Source: RCIO01 sp040880025
GTDB lineage: Bacteria; Pseudomonadota; Alphaproteobacteria; Rhizobiales; Rhizobiaceae
NCBI GenBank assembly: GCA_040880025.1
Contig: JBBDJD010000007.1
Span: forward strand, 62,001-126,000
DNA: 64,000 bases
Direction: 5' to 3'
Shown here one piece after another: positions 49,779-58,200 of this stretch; the stretch's first letter is position 1, and each line of letters begins with the position of its first letter. The notes beneath the pieces are model-generated. The model did no database searches. It saw only the letters and a list, made by a program, of their open reading frames with translations, and was not told where the DNA came from. Made by a program: the position numbers and the translations under genes.

Positions 49779-50559
49779 TTTGGGCACTTTCTTTCGACAG
49801 ATTAGCCGCTTCAACCAATTCGACATACTTTTTACTACGGCGGTAAAAATACTTCGGCATTACGCGTACGTATAATTTAGGGGCCAGCAGCCGCAGAATT
49901 TGGAGCGTAAGCAAAGCAGTCAAGCAAAAAAATATAATAAATCCAATTACATTTTTGTATTTTACGTAATTATAACCTAAAAAATCTCCTATTATACGAT
50001 CATTTTCATTTTCGCCAGCGCCTACGTCTAGTAACCGGCCATCTTGTAGCACCCTAAAGAGTGCCGTGGACTCCATATCAGTTATCATGGTTACGTTAAA
50101 ATAATCCCCAGGGTCCAATTCACTTCGACTTAAAACATGAACATTTGTTAGTTTGGTTGCTCTATACTTCTCCGGCAGGTTGGATGGCATCCACGCAATG
50201 GCTAATTGGTTCTCTTGGGAAAACTGTACGTTTTTTATTCGCCTTTGTGTTTCATTTACTACGGTCACGTCGGTTATTCTAAGTTGGCCAATTTCGACCG
50301 TTGAAATTTCCCCCTCTGATATGGGTGCTGCTTTGTCGATACGTTCATCGTCATTCTCGCTGTTTTGGCGATCCGTATTGAAGGTACTCCTATCGCCGAG
50401 ATAGGACGCTAGGCAGACAGGGCAGTTGATTATTGTGTCGCGGCGATAAACAGAAGCACTTGCCTCATCGGTGCCTATTGGAAAAAAAAAATAAGTTGCC
50501 GCTGCAACTACAACGCCGCCTATTACCGATATAAGCACACCTTTTAGGATATCAGACAT
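49759..50559 (-). CDS. AT-rich membrane protein gene between cobS and cobT, unknown function
   Basis: The 266-aa protein has a membrane segment at about 5-27, an extracytoplasmic domain of about 175 residues containing C46-P-V-C49, a second membrane segment at about 203-226, and a basic cytoplasmic tail (ending SAQNGRSRR). G+C is far below its neighbours (about 40% by eye, with long A/T runs). Its ATG overlaps the cobS stop (TAATG) and its stop lies 20 bp inside cobT, so it is fitted exactly into the cob operon. No family is recognised. It looks acquired; it could be a translationally coupled passenger. Confidence 0.75.
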   Translation of the reverse strand: MSDILKGVLISVIGGVVVAAATYFFFPIGTDEASASVYRRDTIINCPVCLASYLGDRSTFNTDRQNSENDDERIDKAAPISEGEISTVEIGQLRITDVTVVNETQRRIKNVQFSQENQLAIAWMPSNLPEKYRATKLTNVHVLSRSELDPGDYFNVTMITDMESTALFRVLQDGRLLDVGAGENENDRIIGDFLGYNYVKYKNVIGFIIFFCLTALLTLQILRLLAPKLYVRVMPKYFYRRSKKYVELVEAANLSKESAQNGRSRR

Positions 50560-51548
50560 TAACTCAGGACCACGTTGGCCGCGCTTTCGGGCAGTTCCTC
50601 GCCGAAGGCGCGCTGGTAGAACTCGGCCACGATCGGGCGCTCGAGCTCGTCGCACTTGTTGAGGAAGGTCAGCCGGAAAGCAAAGCCGACATCGCCGAAA
50701 ATCTCGGCGTTTTCCGCCCACATGATGACGGTGCGCGGGCTCATGACGGTGGAGAGGTCGCCATTGACGAAAGCCGAGCGCGTCATGTCGGCGACGCGGA
50801 CCATCTTGTTGACGATCTCGCGGCCCTCCGCCGTGCGGTAGTGCTTGGCCTTGCCCAGCACGATCTCGACTTCCTGATCGTGCGGCAGATAGTTGAGCGT
50901 GGTGACGATGGACCAGCGGTCCATCTGCGCCTGGTTGATCTGCTGGGTGCCATGATAGAGGCCAGTGGTGTCGCCCAAGCCCACAGTATTGGCGGTGGCG
51001 AAAATGCGGAAAGCCGGATGCGGACGAATGACGCGGCTCTGGTCGAGCAGCGTCAGGCGGCCGGACGATTCCAGCACGCGCTGGATGACGAACATCACGT
51101 CGGGGCGTCCGGCGTCGTATTCGTCAAACACCAGGGCGACATTGTGCTGGTAGGCCCAGGGCAGGATGCCGTCGCGGAACTCGGTGACCTGCATGCCGTC
51201 CTTGACCACGATGGCGTCCTTGCCGACGAGGTCGATGCGGCTGACATGGCTGTCGAGATTGATGCGCACGCAGGGCCAGTTGAGACGCGCCGCCACCTGC
51301 TCGATATGGGTCGATTTGCCGGTGCCGTGATAGCCCGACACCATGACGCGGCGGTTGAAGGCGAAGCCCGACAGGATGGCGAGCGTCGTCTGCCTGTCGA
51401 AAAGGTAGTCGGGATCGAAATCCGGGACATAGGAATCGGCGGCGGAATAGGCCGGCACGATCATGTCGGACTCGAAGCCGAACGTGTCCATTACCGAGAC
51501 GGTGGTGTCGGGGAGGTTGGCGATGTCGCGGTCGACCTTGTTCATCAT
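50559..51548 (-). CDS. cobS: CobS, aerobic cobaltochelatase AAA+ subunit
   Basis: The 329-aa AAA+ ATPase carries Walker A GYHGTGKST (about 72-80), Walker B ALVFDEYDAG and the sensor-1-like ATANTVG, with an N-terminal segment typical of CobS (DTFGFESDMIVPAY). With CobT it forms the chelatase motor of cobalamin synthesis. The last base of its stop codon is the first base of the AT-rich gene's start, which separates it from cobT. A J-domain gene lies 126 bp upstream on the same strand. Confidence 0.95.
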   Translation of the reverse strand: MMNKVDRDIANLPDTTVSVMDTFGFESDMIVPAYSAADSYVPDFDPDYLFDRQTTLAILSGFAFNRRVMVSGYHGTGKSTHIEQVAARLNWPCVRINLDSHVSRIDLVGKDAIVVKDGMQVTEFRDGILPWAYQHNVALVFDEYDAGRPDVMFVIQRVLESSGRLTLLDQSRVIRPHPAFRIFATANTVGLGDTTGLYHGTQQINQAQMDRWSIVTTLNYLPHDQEVEIVLGKAKHYRTAEGREIVNKMVRVADMTRSAFVNGDLSTVMSPRTVIMWAENAEIFGDVGFAFRLTFLNKCDELERPIVAEFYQRAFGEELPESAANVVLS

Positions 51549-51674
51549 GACTCCAGAGGCGGAACGGCAATCCGCCGGTATTTCCTACAATGGTTCGGAG
51601 GCGTGTCTAGTGCGAGATGCGCCAAGATGGAAGCGGTCGAACCGTCATCAAGGCGTGTCCCGCGCTTCCGCGCT

Positions 51675-52292
51675 CTAGCACAGGCCGGCCTGCTTGAGCA
51701 CCCGGTAGGCCTGCAGCACGTCGCGGAAGCGTTCTTCCGAACTCCGGTCGCCGCCATTGGCGTCCGGATGGTGCTGTTTTACCAGTTCCTTATAGCGCGC
51801 CTTGATGTCTTCGCCAGTCGCCTTGTGGCTGAGGCCCAGCGTTTCCATGGCCTTGGCCTCAAGCGTCTTGAGCTTGCGCTCGCGCGGCTGGGCGCGGCCT
51901 CGATTGCCGGTGAACAGGCCGAACGGATCGCCGACGCGGCCGTGGTAGGCGGCACTTCCCGAACGCGCGGTGGAGAAGTCGGGCGTGTAATGCGCCTGGC
52001 CGCCCGAACCCATCTTCCAGGTCGGTCGGTGGCCGGTCAGCGCCTCTCTCTGGAAACGGGCGACGTCGTCATTGGCCAATCCGGAGAAGTAGTTGAAATT
52101 CTTGTTGTATTCGCGGACGTGATTGAAGCAGAAGTGAAAGTACTCGCCCTCGCGCATGCGCCCCACCGGCGCGCGATGGGTGCCGGCCTCCGCGCAACCG
52201 TCCCACTGGCACTGCGGCGCGGCCGAGCGCGCCTTCGCCTCGGGATCGGGGCGGATGCGGATCTTCTCGAAATATTTCGAATAGGGCTTCAT
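51675..52292 (-). CDS. J-domain (DnaJ-like) protein
   Basis: The 205-aa protein has a zinc-ribbon-like or Cys/His-containing N-terminal part (CQWDGCAEAG and FHFCFNH) and a C-terminal J domain (about 145-205) with the HPD motif in KQHHPDANGGD. This arrangement, next to cobS and bolA, is common in Hyphomicrobiales. It probably recruits DnaK to particular clients; the client is unknown. It is divergent from bolA. Confidence 0.87.
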   Translation of the reverse strand: MKPYSKYFEKIRIRPDPEAKARSAAPQCQWDGCAEAGTHRAPVGRMREGEYFHFCFNHVREYNKNFNYFSGLANDDVARFQREALTGHRPTWKMGSGGQAHYTPDFSTARSGSAAYHGRVGDPFGLFTGNRGRAQPRERKLKTLEAKAMETLGLSHKATGEDIKARYKELVKQHHPDANGGDRSSEERFRDVLQAYRVLKQAGLC

Positions 52293-52430
52293 GCGGCCTG
52301 CCTTGGACTCAGGTCGATTATGGGTGCTTATGCCTGCGATACAAGAATTGACATTCGGGCAATGATAGCCCTAACGCCTGAATCGCACGTGAATGGGAAA
52401 ACAGGCGCAATATGGTGCGCGGAGGCCGAT

Positions 52431-52733
52431 ATGTCCATCTCGACGGCGATCGAAAAGAAGCTGACGGAGGCGCTGAAGCCGGAGCGGCTGGCGGTGGTCA
52501 ACGAAAGCCACCTGCATGCCGGGCATCATCACGTCGAATCAAGCCATCATGCGACCTTCGACGGTGGCGGCGAGACGCATTTCCGCATCCGCGTCGTTTC
52601 ACCCGTGTTCGAGGGCATGAGCCGCATCGAGCGGCACCGCAGGGTGAACGAGCTTTTGGCGGAGGAACTTGCCGCGGGCGTGCACGCGCTGGCCATCGAA
52701 CCGGCGGCGCCGGGCGAACCGACGCGCTGGTAG
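52431..52733 (+). CDS. bolA: BolA-family protein
   Basis: The 100-aa protein has the BolA class II fold: ESHLHAGHHHVESS with the His-rich loop, THFRIRVVSPVFEGMSRIERHR with the conserved core, and VHALAI at the end. BolA proteins pair with monothiol glutaredoxins through a shared [2Fe-2S] cluster and influence iron homeostasis and morphology. GGAGG lies 5 bases before the ATG at 52431. It ends 3 bp before the convergent GNAT gene. Confidence 0.92.
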   Translation: MSISTAIEKKLTEALKPERLAVVNESHLHAGHHHVESSHHATFDGGGETHFRIRVVSPVFEGMSRIERHRRVNELLAEELAAGVHALAIEPAAPGEPTRW

Positions 52734-52736
52734 GGT

Positions 52737-53039
52737 TCAGCGCTTCAGCAGATCGTCCCATTCGGGGCTGTGGCGGGTGAATTCATCGGCCACGAACCAG
52801 CAGGTCGGCGTGATTTGATCGCCATTGGCGCGGGCATCCGCAATCAGGCGCTCGACCATCCGCTCGGCAACGCCCTGCTCGCGGAATGGTACGGGCACGA
52901 AGGTTGAAGCGGCGATGATGTGACCGGGTCCTGCGCGCATGGTTGTCAGCCGGGATTCAGTGCCGTCCGGCATCTCGACCGAATATTTCCCGCGCGGGCC
53001 GTCCTGCTCGAAACGGATGTCCAGTGGGTCGACTGTCAT
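52737..53039 (-). CDS. small GNAT-type acetyltransferase (COG2388-like) 1
   Basis: The 100-aa protein starts at 53039 behind GAAGGAGAT. It has a minimal acetyltransferase fold with VPVPFREQGVAERMVERLI (acetyl-CoA pyrophosphate loop) and PTCWFVADEFTRHSPEWDDLL, the C-terminal motif of the YjdJ/NATD1-like family. It resembles the next gene upstream and is probably a tandem paralogue with a diverged N-terminus. Confidence 0.82.
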   Translation of the reverse strand: MTVDPLDIRFEQDGPRGKYSVEMPDGTESRLTTMRAGPGHIIAASTFVPVPFREQGVAERMVERLIADARANGDQITPTCWFVADEFTRHSPEWDDLLKR

Positions 53040-53095
53040 CTCTATCTCCTTCGCATCCGATGTAGGCAGCGCCGTTATCCGAAGAATGTGCGTGA

Positions 53096-53404
53096 TCAGG
53101 ACTTCGGATGTCCGCTCAGAACATCCTGCCACTCTGTGTGGCGGCGGAACTGGGCGGCGGCGAAGGGGCAAAGCGGCATGATCTTCTTGCCCGATTTGCG
53201 GGCGTCGTCGACGGCGCGCGCGACGAGCCTGGCTCCGACGCCCTGGCCGCGAAAGACATCCGGGACCTCGGTATGGTCGATGATGACCAGATGCTCGCCG
53301 GCCTTGGAGAAGGTCATCTCGGCTGCGGCGCCATTCGGGCCGCGATGCAGGTAGCGTCCCTTCGAGCCGGTTTCTTCCAGTTCGATCGTAAATTCCTCGC
53401 TCAT
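53096..53404 (-). CDS. small GNAT-type acetyltransferase (COG2388-like) 2
   Basis: The 102-aa protein has the same minimal GNAT layout as its neighbour: VPDVFRGQGVGARLVARAV as the acetyl-CoA loop and PLCPFAAAQFRRHTEWQDVL as the C-terminal motif. The ATG at 53404 overlaps the stop of the upstream esterase gene (ATGA), so the two are translated together. The substrate is unknown. Confidence 0.84.
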   Translation of the reverse strand: MSEEFTIELEETGSKGRYLHRGPNGAAAEMTFSKAGEHLVIIDHTEVPDVFRGQGVGARLVARAVDDARKSGKKIMPLCPFAAAQFRRHTEWQDVLSGHPKS

Positions 53405-54033
53405 GTCGTCTGCTCCGCCGTGTTGGAGGCATAGGTCGAAAGCAACGTCCGCGCGCTGTCGATCTCGCCCTTGCGTATCTCGTGTCCGCCAGAATGCCAT
53501 TCAAGGCCGACCGGCGCGCCGGCGGCGCGCAGCGAAGCTTCCAGGCGCGACGTCAGCTCCGGGGGGCAGATCGGGTCGGCGCGGCCGGCCGTGATCAGCA
53601 CCCTGGTCTCTAGACCGCCTTCGATCTTCGGCGTGAACGGAATCAGCGGATGCATCAGCACCGCTGCGTCGAACAGGCCGGGATTGGCGAACATTGCCGA
53701 GGCGAGAATATTGGCGCCGTTGGAATAGCCGAGGCCGAGCACGGAGGAGGGCTTCGCGGCCTCGACATGGGCATGGACGAAAGCGGCCATCTTCCCGGTC
53801 GCGCGAGCAAGATCGTCCATGTCGTAGACGCCCTCGGCGGCGCGGCGGAAATAGCGCGCGGCACCATGCTCGGAAACGTCGCCGCGCGGGGCAACGAGGC
53901 CGGCGCCGGGCAACAGCGCCTGGCCGAGGTCCCAGAACTGATTCTCGTCGCCGCCGGTGCCGTGAAACAGGAACAACAAAGGCTTGTCCGGGCCGTTGTC
54001 GAACCGATGGTGAACATAGGCATCCATGGTCAT
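53401..54033 (-). CDS. phospholipase/carboxylesterase-type alpha/beta hydrolase
   Basis: The 210-aa serine hydrolase starts at 54033 behind AGGAGG. It has the oxyanion segment LFLFHGTGGDENQF, nucleophile elbow LGYSNGANI (Ser about 113), Asp in AGRADPICP and His in WHSGGHEI. It lies 10 bp after a glyoxalase-type dioxygenase gene and overlaps the GNAT gene. This pairing with MhqO-like dioxygenases is often seen with MhqD-like esterases in quinone/thiol-stress operons, so a role in hydroquinone detoxification is inferred. Confidence 0.87.
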   Translation of the reverse strand: MTMDAYVHHRFDNGPDKPLLFLFHGTGGDENQFWDLGQALLPGAGLVAPRGDVSEHGAARYFRRAAEGVYDMDDLARATGKMAAFVHAHVEAAKPSSVLGLGYSNGANILASAMFANPGLFDAAVLMHPLIPFTPKIEGGLETRVLITAGRADPICPPELTSRLEASLRAAGAPVGLEWHSGGHEIRKGEIDSARTLLSTYASNTAEQTT

Positions 54034-54043
54034 GGCAGGCCTC

Positions 54044-54976
54044 CTAGCCGTCGATCGGCTGGAGATATTCCTCCAGCCGCGCCCGCAAATGCTCGTGTTG
54101 CTTCGGCAGCCGAAGCTCCTCGCCCAAATGCTCCAGCGGTTCGTCACGCGCAAAGCCCGGTTCATTGGTTGCGACTTCGAACAGGACGCCGCCCGGCGTG
54201 CGGAAGTAGATCGAGAAGAAGTAGTCCCGGTCGATGACCGGCGTCACCACGTAGCCGGTATCGACGAGCGCCTGACGGACCGCGAGTTGTTCAGCGCGAT
54301 CTGCCACGGCGAAAGCGATGTGGTGAACCGAGCCCGCGCCCTGACGCGCCGGATTGACGAGCGGCAGACTTTCTATCTCGACGAAATCGGCGCCGTTGCC
54401 GTCCGGAATAGCAAGCCTGCGAATATTGTCTGCCGCCTCAATCTCCTGATAGCCCATGAAGCGCAGCAATTCCGCCGTCTGGCCGCCGTCGCGCAAGCGC
54501 AGGGAGACATTGCGGAAGCCGCGTATGGCCGCGTCGCCCGGTACTCCGCCCTCGACCCAGATCGGGCGATCGTCGCCATCGACCTCGACCAGCGCGAAGC
54601 CGTCGCCGTCCGGCCCGTCAAAGGCAAGGCGCTTCTCTCCAAACGCTTCGCCGGCCTGCAGGCCGGTCACACCCTTGGCCGCCAGATGTTTCTCCCACCA
54701 TGGGATTGCGCCTTTCGGCACTGAAAACATGGTGGTTCCGACCTCGCCGGTGCCGGGTTGGCCGCGCGCGATATTGGGAAAGGGAAAATATGTCATCACC
54801 GAGCCCGGCGTGCCGAACTCGTCCGCATAGTACAGGTGATAGACGTCGGGCGCGTCGAAATTGACCGTCTTCTTGACCCGGCGAAGGCCGAGCGTGCCGG
54901 TGAAGAATGCGTTGTTTTGCGCCGCGTCCCGCGCCATCGAGGTGACGTGGTGCAGGCCCGTGATCTGGTTTAGCAT
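54044..54976 (-). CDS. ring-cleaving dioxygenase, glyoxalase/VOC fold (MhqO-like)
   Basis: The 310-aa protein consists of two VOC modules (about 5-130 and 150-290). Metal-ligand candidates are His in GLHHVTSMA, His in VHHIAFAVAD and Glu in VLFEVATNEPGF. The blocks VKKTVNFDAPDVYHLYYADEFG and RDYFFSIYFRTPGG are typical of MhqO-type ring-cleaving dioxygenases. It is the first gene of a minus-strand operon with the esterase and GNAT genes. Confidence 0.88.
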   Translation of the reverse strand: MLNQITGLHHVTSMARDAAQNNAFFTGTLGLRRVKKTVNFDAPDVYHLYYADEFGTPGSVMTYFPFPNIARGQPGTGEVGTTMFSVPKGAIPWWEKHLAAKGVTGLQAGEAFGEKRLAFDGPDGDGFALVEVDGDDRPIWVEGGVPGDAAIRGFRNVSLRLRDGGQTAELLRFMGYQEIEAADNIRRLAIPDGNGADFVEIESLPLVNPARQGAGSVHHIAFAVADRAEQLAVRQALVDTGYVVTPVIDRDYFFSIYFRTPGGVLFEVATNEPGFARDEPLEHLGEELRLPKQHEHLRARLEEYLQPIDG

Positions 54977-55128
54977 GAAACCGGTTCCTGTCGTTCGGCC
55001 GCTATTATCCGCGCCGTTCGGTCCTCATGTGGGACGACGCGCCTGCCAGCGAAACAGGGCGAACAGACGATGGACCGTTGCCGATTGTTGAACAACCGAT
55101 GGCGGCCGTTCACCTCTGCTGCGCATGC

Positions 55129-55575
55129 TCAGGCGCCGTCGCCGTTTTCATCGCGATCGGAACCCGCGTTTTCGCGATAGATGGCGTAGCCGACGGCGGC
55201 CAGCGCCGACGCGACCAGACCAGCCGTTGCTCCACGTTTGGTTAGCAGGGCGGGCAGCATCGCCAGCCCGATAGGCACTGCCAGGGCGATCGCCTCGCTG
55301 GACATGCGCGCCCTGGCGCGGCGCGCGCGGGCCCGAGCGCTGATGCGATGATAAACGAACAACACAATCGCCAGCACCAGAAATCCGGCGGCGAATGCGA
55401 CTGCGGCCGTCAGCCCATCATAGACGCGGGAAGCGTAAATATAGGCCGCGAGCAGCAGAAAGACGAAGCCAATTAGCGCGGCGGCGGCGGCAATGATGTA
55501 TTCGACCGCGCTACGCCGGGCGCGCCGGGCGGCGGCGGACGCCTCGCCCGAAATAATGGACAGGATCAGATTCAT
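55129..55575 (-). CDS. phage holin/Holin-X-like membrane protein
   Basis: The 148-aa protein has an N-terminal amphipathic segment, two adjacent hydrophobic segments (about 26-48 and 57-78), a very basic patch (RISARARARRARAR) and a third hydrophobic region (about 95-135). This matches proteins annotated as Holin-X or DUF1469-like that accompany DUF883 proteins in proteobacteria. The DUF883 gene is 23 bp upstream. The role is probably in the envelope stress response rather than phage lysis; no phage genes are nearby. Confidence 0.7.
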   Translation of the reverse strand: MNLILSIISGEASAAARRARRSAVEYIIAAAAALIGFVFLLLAAYIYASRVYDGLTAAVAFAAGFLVLAIVLFVYHRISARARARRARARMSSEAIALAVPIGLAMLPALLTKRGATAGLVASALAAVGYAIYRENAGSDRDENGDGA

Positions 55576-55598
55576 AGCCGCCCCTCTTGGATTTCGGA

Positions 55599-55925
55599 TC
55601 AGCGGCGCGTGAGAAGGGCGAAGAAGAACCCGACGCCCGCAGCGATTGCCAGAGAGGTTATCGGTTTTTCGCGTACTGCGTGGGTGAATTGCTTTTCATA
55701 GTCGAGTGCACTTTCGCGCAAATCGTCGAACGCGGCCTCGCCCTGCGCACGGAACTCCTCCGCCTTGTTCGTCGCCGCCTTGCGGGCGGTGCGGGCCGAC
55801 ATGTCACCCACTTCCGATACATGCTTGGCGAGATCGGCCAGCTCTTTCCGGAGCTTGGCGATTTCGGCCTGCAGTTGCTCGGTATCGGTTTTTGGACCTG
55901 TTTTCGTGCCGGTGGATGCAGCCAT
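55599..55925 (-). CDS. DUF883 (ElaB/YqjD-like) membrane-anchored protein
   Basis: The 108-aa protein has a long coiled-coil-prone helix (about 15-85: TEQLQAEIAKLRKELADLAKH onward, with VREKPITSLAIAAGVGFFFALL at the end) and one C-terminal membrane segment ending in LTRR. That is the ElaB/YqjD pattern of ribosome-associated or membrane-tethered stationary-phase proteins. It is followed by the Holin-X-like gene on the same strand and is expected to be co-transcribed. Confidence 0.8.
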   Translation of the reverse strand: MAASTGTKTGPKTDTEQLQAEIAKLRKELADLAKHVSEVGDMSARTARKAATNKAEEFRAQGEAAFDDLRESALDYEKQFTHAVREKPITSLAIAAGVGFFFALLTRR

Positions 55926-56352
55926 TGATAACTCCCTTGGCGCGAGCGCGCCGTGTCTTGGTTGGCGGGGACGATGCCCCTGCTATTGCGGGCCGAAGCC
56001 CATTTTTCGCGCCTTCAGTGTCAAGGCTTCCGACCGATCGGCGTGCATGAAAAGGGCTTTTCGGGTGCGAGTCCAGCCGGAAACCGCCTTCACCACCAAC
56101 GCCCGGGAGTCGGATTTGACCCAAATCCGGCTCGGCGAATGGTTTCGGCGCTGTTAGATGAATGCTAACCAAGCCCGACAGGTTCCATTGCGAGGCGTAT
56201 TCGTTTTCCATTGGCGCCCAATATCCGCCGCGTTCGGGTGATGAACGTCGTTTCGTGGAACCGAACGGCACCGCTGTGCGTTTATTGAGTTGTGCTCGCG
56301 CGTCAGCTTTGCCGTCGCGGGGTTTTGGAAATTTTCAACTGGAGGTTAATCG
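55926..56352. other. intergenic region with no recognised gene
   Basis: The 427 bp between the divergent DUF883 and lipoprotein genes hold no frame with a plausible start and domain. The stretch just before 56353 (AACTGGAGGTTAATCG) provides the lipoprotein ribosome-binding site. Nothing else can be named. Confidence 0.4.
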
Positions 56353-56616
56353 ATGAAAAAGACACTTCTTGCGCTTGCCGCGGTCGTCATGCTGGCGGGC
56401 TGCACCACGGCCGAACGTTCGGCGACGATTGGCGCAGCCGCAGGCGGAGCGATCGGCGCGGCGACTTCCGGCACGATCGGCGGCGCGGCCATTGGCGCCT
56501 TCATCGGCGGCGCGGGCGGCTATCTGCTCGGACGGGCCGCGGATCGCGGTGACGGATGGTGCGAATACCGCGACAGCAGAGGCAGGATTTTCTACGATCG
56601 CTGCCCCGGCTACTGA
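56353..56616 (+). CDS. small lipoprotein with glycine-zipper
   Basis: The 87-aa protein has a lipoprotein signal with lipobox LAGC (Cys17), then a glycine-zipper region (about 25-65: GAAAGGAIGAATSGTIGGAA, then GAFIGGAGGYLLG) that could insert in or pack against membranes, and a short C-terminal domain with two cysteines (GWCEYRDSRGR and YDRCPGY). GGAGG precedes the ATG, and a strong terminator follows. It is monocistronic; an outer-membrane location is inferred. Confidence 0.82.
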   Translation: MKKTLLALAAVVMLAGCTTAERSATIGAAAGGAIGAATSGTIGGAAIGAFIGGAGGYLLGRAADRGDGWCEYRDSRGRIFYDRCPGY

Positions 56617-56641
56617 CCGGCACAGCCTGTCGCAAGGCAAT

Positions 56642-56669
56642 GGGAGGAGCCATCGGCTCCTCCCTTTTT
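56642..56669 (+). terminator. intrinsic terminator of the lipoprotein gene
   Basis: A perfect 10-bp stem, GGGAGGAGCC/GGCTCCTCCC, with loop ATC is followed by TTTTT. It lies 25 bp after the stop codon. Confidence 0.9.
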
Positions 56670-56906
56670 GTTTGGGATTATGACGCGGATTGATCTCCGG
56701 CTTCTCCACGGTGCGCCCGCAGGCCGTCATCCGCATGGCGCCAGGTCCGGGAATCGCACCAGGCGGGCTACCGAATACGAGATTTTTTCGGAACCCGAAA
56801 TAAAATGACTCAGCCCTTCAACCCTGTCAGTATATTTGCCGTTACTGATGAGGACAGGGCATCTGTAAAGAGGGCCTAATGGAGTAACGCGGGAGGAACG
56901 GGGAAA

Positions 56907-58154
56907 ATGACGGTCGGAGTCCGTCACGACGATCTGAGACGGCGCAACCGCGCTCTCGTGCTGAGCGCACTGCGCGCCGCCGAGCAGCACTCGCGCACCG
57001 CGATCGCGGGCCTGACGGGCCTCAGCAATTCCACCATCTCCGCCATAACCTCCAGCATGATCGAGGAAGGCGTTCTCGTCGAATTGAAGGGCGGGGAAAA
57101 CGGGCTGGCGCGGCGCGGCCGTCCGCAAGTCGCGCTTGCTCTCAATCCGGAACTTGCCTCGGTCGTCGCGGTCGTGCTGACGCTCAATCATCTGTCGGCA
57201 ACCATCATCGACTATGCGGGCAATGTGGTGGACGATGAGATCGAGCGCCTCTCGACGCAAGCCATGGACCGTGAAGCGCTGATTGGCGCGGTTATCGGCT
57301 GCGTGCGCAGGGTCGTCGACCGGCAGCGAGAGAAAGGCCGTCGCCCGTCGCGCATCGCGCTTGCGGTGCAGGGCATTACAAGCTCCGATTCTTCATCCAT
57401 GCTTTGGTCGCCGATCACGCCGCAACAGAATACGCCGTTTGCTCCGGCACTGGCGGCGGCGTTCGGCATACCCGCCACCGTCGAGAACGACTGCAACATG
57501 ATCGCGGTGGCGCTCAAATGGCGCGACCCAAAGCGCTATCGCGACGATTTCTTCGCGGTGATGCTGTCGGATGGCATCGGCATGGGGCTGATGACCAAGG
57601 GCCAGCTGTTTTCGGGGACACATTCCTCAGGCGGCGAGTTCGGCCACATGATCCACATACCCGACGGCGCGCTGTGTCGGTGCGGGAGGCGCGGCTGCAT
57701 CGAGGCTTACGCCGGCAACTACGCGCTCATGCGCAACGCCAGCGGCGGCACCGAGGATGATCGGCCGGCGGCCGATTTCAGTCAGGCCGAAATCCAGAAA
57801 CTTGCGGATGCCGCGCGCGCGGCCGGCGGCCCGGAACGCGCTGCCTTCGTGAAGGCGGGCCGCGCGATCGGTTTCGGGCTGGGATCGCTGTTCGCCTTGT
57901 TCGACCCGGCGCCAGTGGCCATTGTCGGGCCGGGCGCGCTTGCTTTCGATATACTGGAAGAGCCGATCCGCGACGCTATCGCGCGCACGGCCGGCGGCCA
58001 GCACAGTGGCGCGATATCATTCGAGGCCGAGCCGAACGAGATGCCGCTGATAAGGCAGGGCAGCGCGATGACCGCGTTGACGCGGGTGGATGCCGAGATC
58101 GTCGCACCGGGACCGGTCACGGAGCAGGTGCTCAAGGGACGCAAGGTCGCTTAG
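56907..58154 (+). CDS. ROK-family transcriptional regulator
   Basis: The 415-aa protein has an N-terminal winged helix (about 8-75, with TAIAGLTGLSNSTISAITSSM) and a ROK sugar-kinase-like domain. The zinc motif GEFGHM and CRCGRRGCIEAYA is intact (about 245-270). The N-terminal ATP-binding DxGxT motif is missing (the region reads VVLTLNHLSATI), so it is a regulator rather than a kinase. ROK regulators respond to sugars. Its target is not evident, as the neighbours are the phosphate genes on the other strand. CGGGAGG lies upstream of the ATG. Confidence 0.88.
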   Translation: MTVGVRHDDLRRRNRALVLSALRAAEQHSRTAIAGLTGLSNSTISAITSSMIEEGVLVELKGGENGLARRGRPQVALALNPELASVVAVVLTLNHLSATIIDYAGNVVDDEIERLSTQAMDREALIGAVIGCVRRVVDRQREKGRRPSRIALAVQGITSSDSSSMLWSPITPQQNTPFAPALAAAFGIPATVENDCNMIAVALKWRDPKRYRDDFFAVMLSDGIGMGLMTKGQLFSGTHSSGGEFGHMIHIPDGALCRCGRRGCIEAYAGNYALMRNASGGTEDDRPAADFSQAEIQKLADAARAAGGPERAAFVKAGRAIGFGLGSLFALFDPAPVAIVGPGALAFDILEEPIRDAIARTAGGQHSGAISFEAEPNEMPLIRQGSAMTALTRVDAEIVAPGPVTEQVLKGRKVA

Positions 58155-58200
58155 AGCCTTTCACGGCCAGATCGAATCGTTCCGCCGGAGCCAGATCGCG

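Noticed and set aside
47829..49805. Open frame of 658 codons on the plus strand
   Set aside because: It is exactly antisense to cobT, whose VWA domain and acidic linker are unmistakable. The plus-strand product has a composition typical of a shadow frame in high-G+C DNA.
50841..52430. Long plus-strand frame in front of bolA
   Set aside because: It is antisense to cobS and the J-domain gene. Only the last 100 codons, from ATG 52431 with its own ribosome-binding site, encode a recognisable protein (BolA).
55129..55925. Prophage remnant suggested by the holin-like protein
   Set aside because: No other phage gene or attachment site is nearby, and the pairing with DUF883 is typical of chromosomal stress genes.
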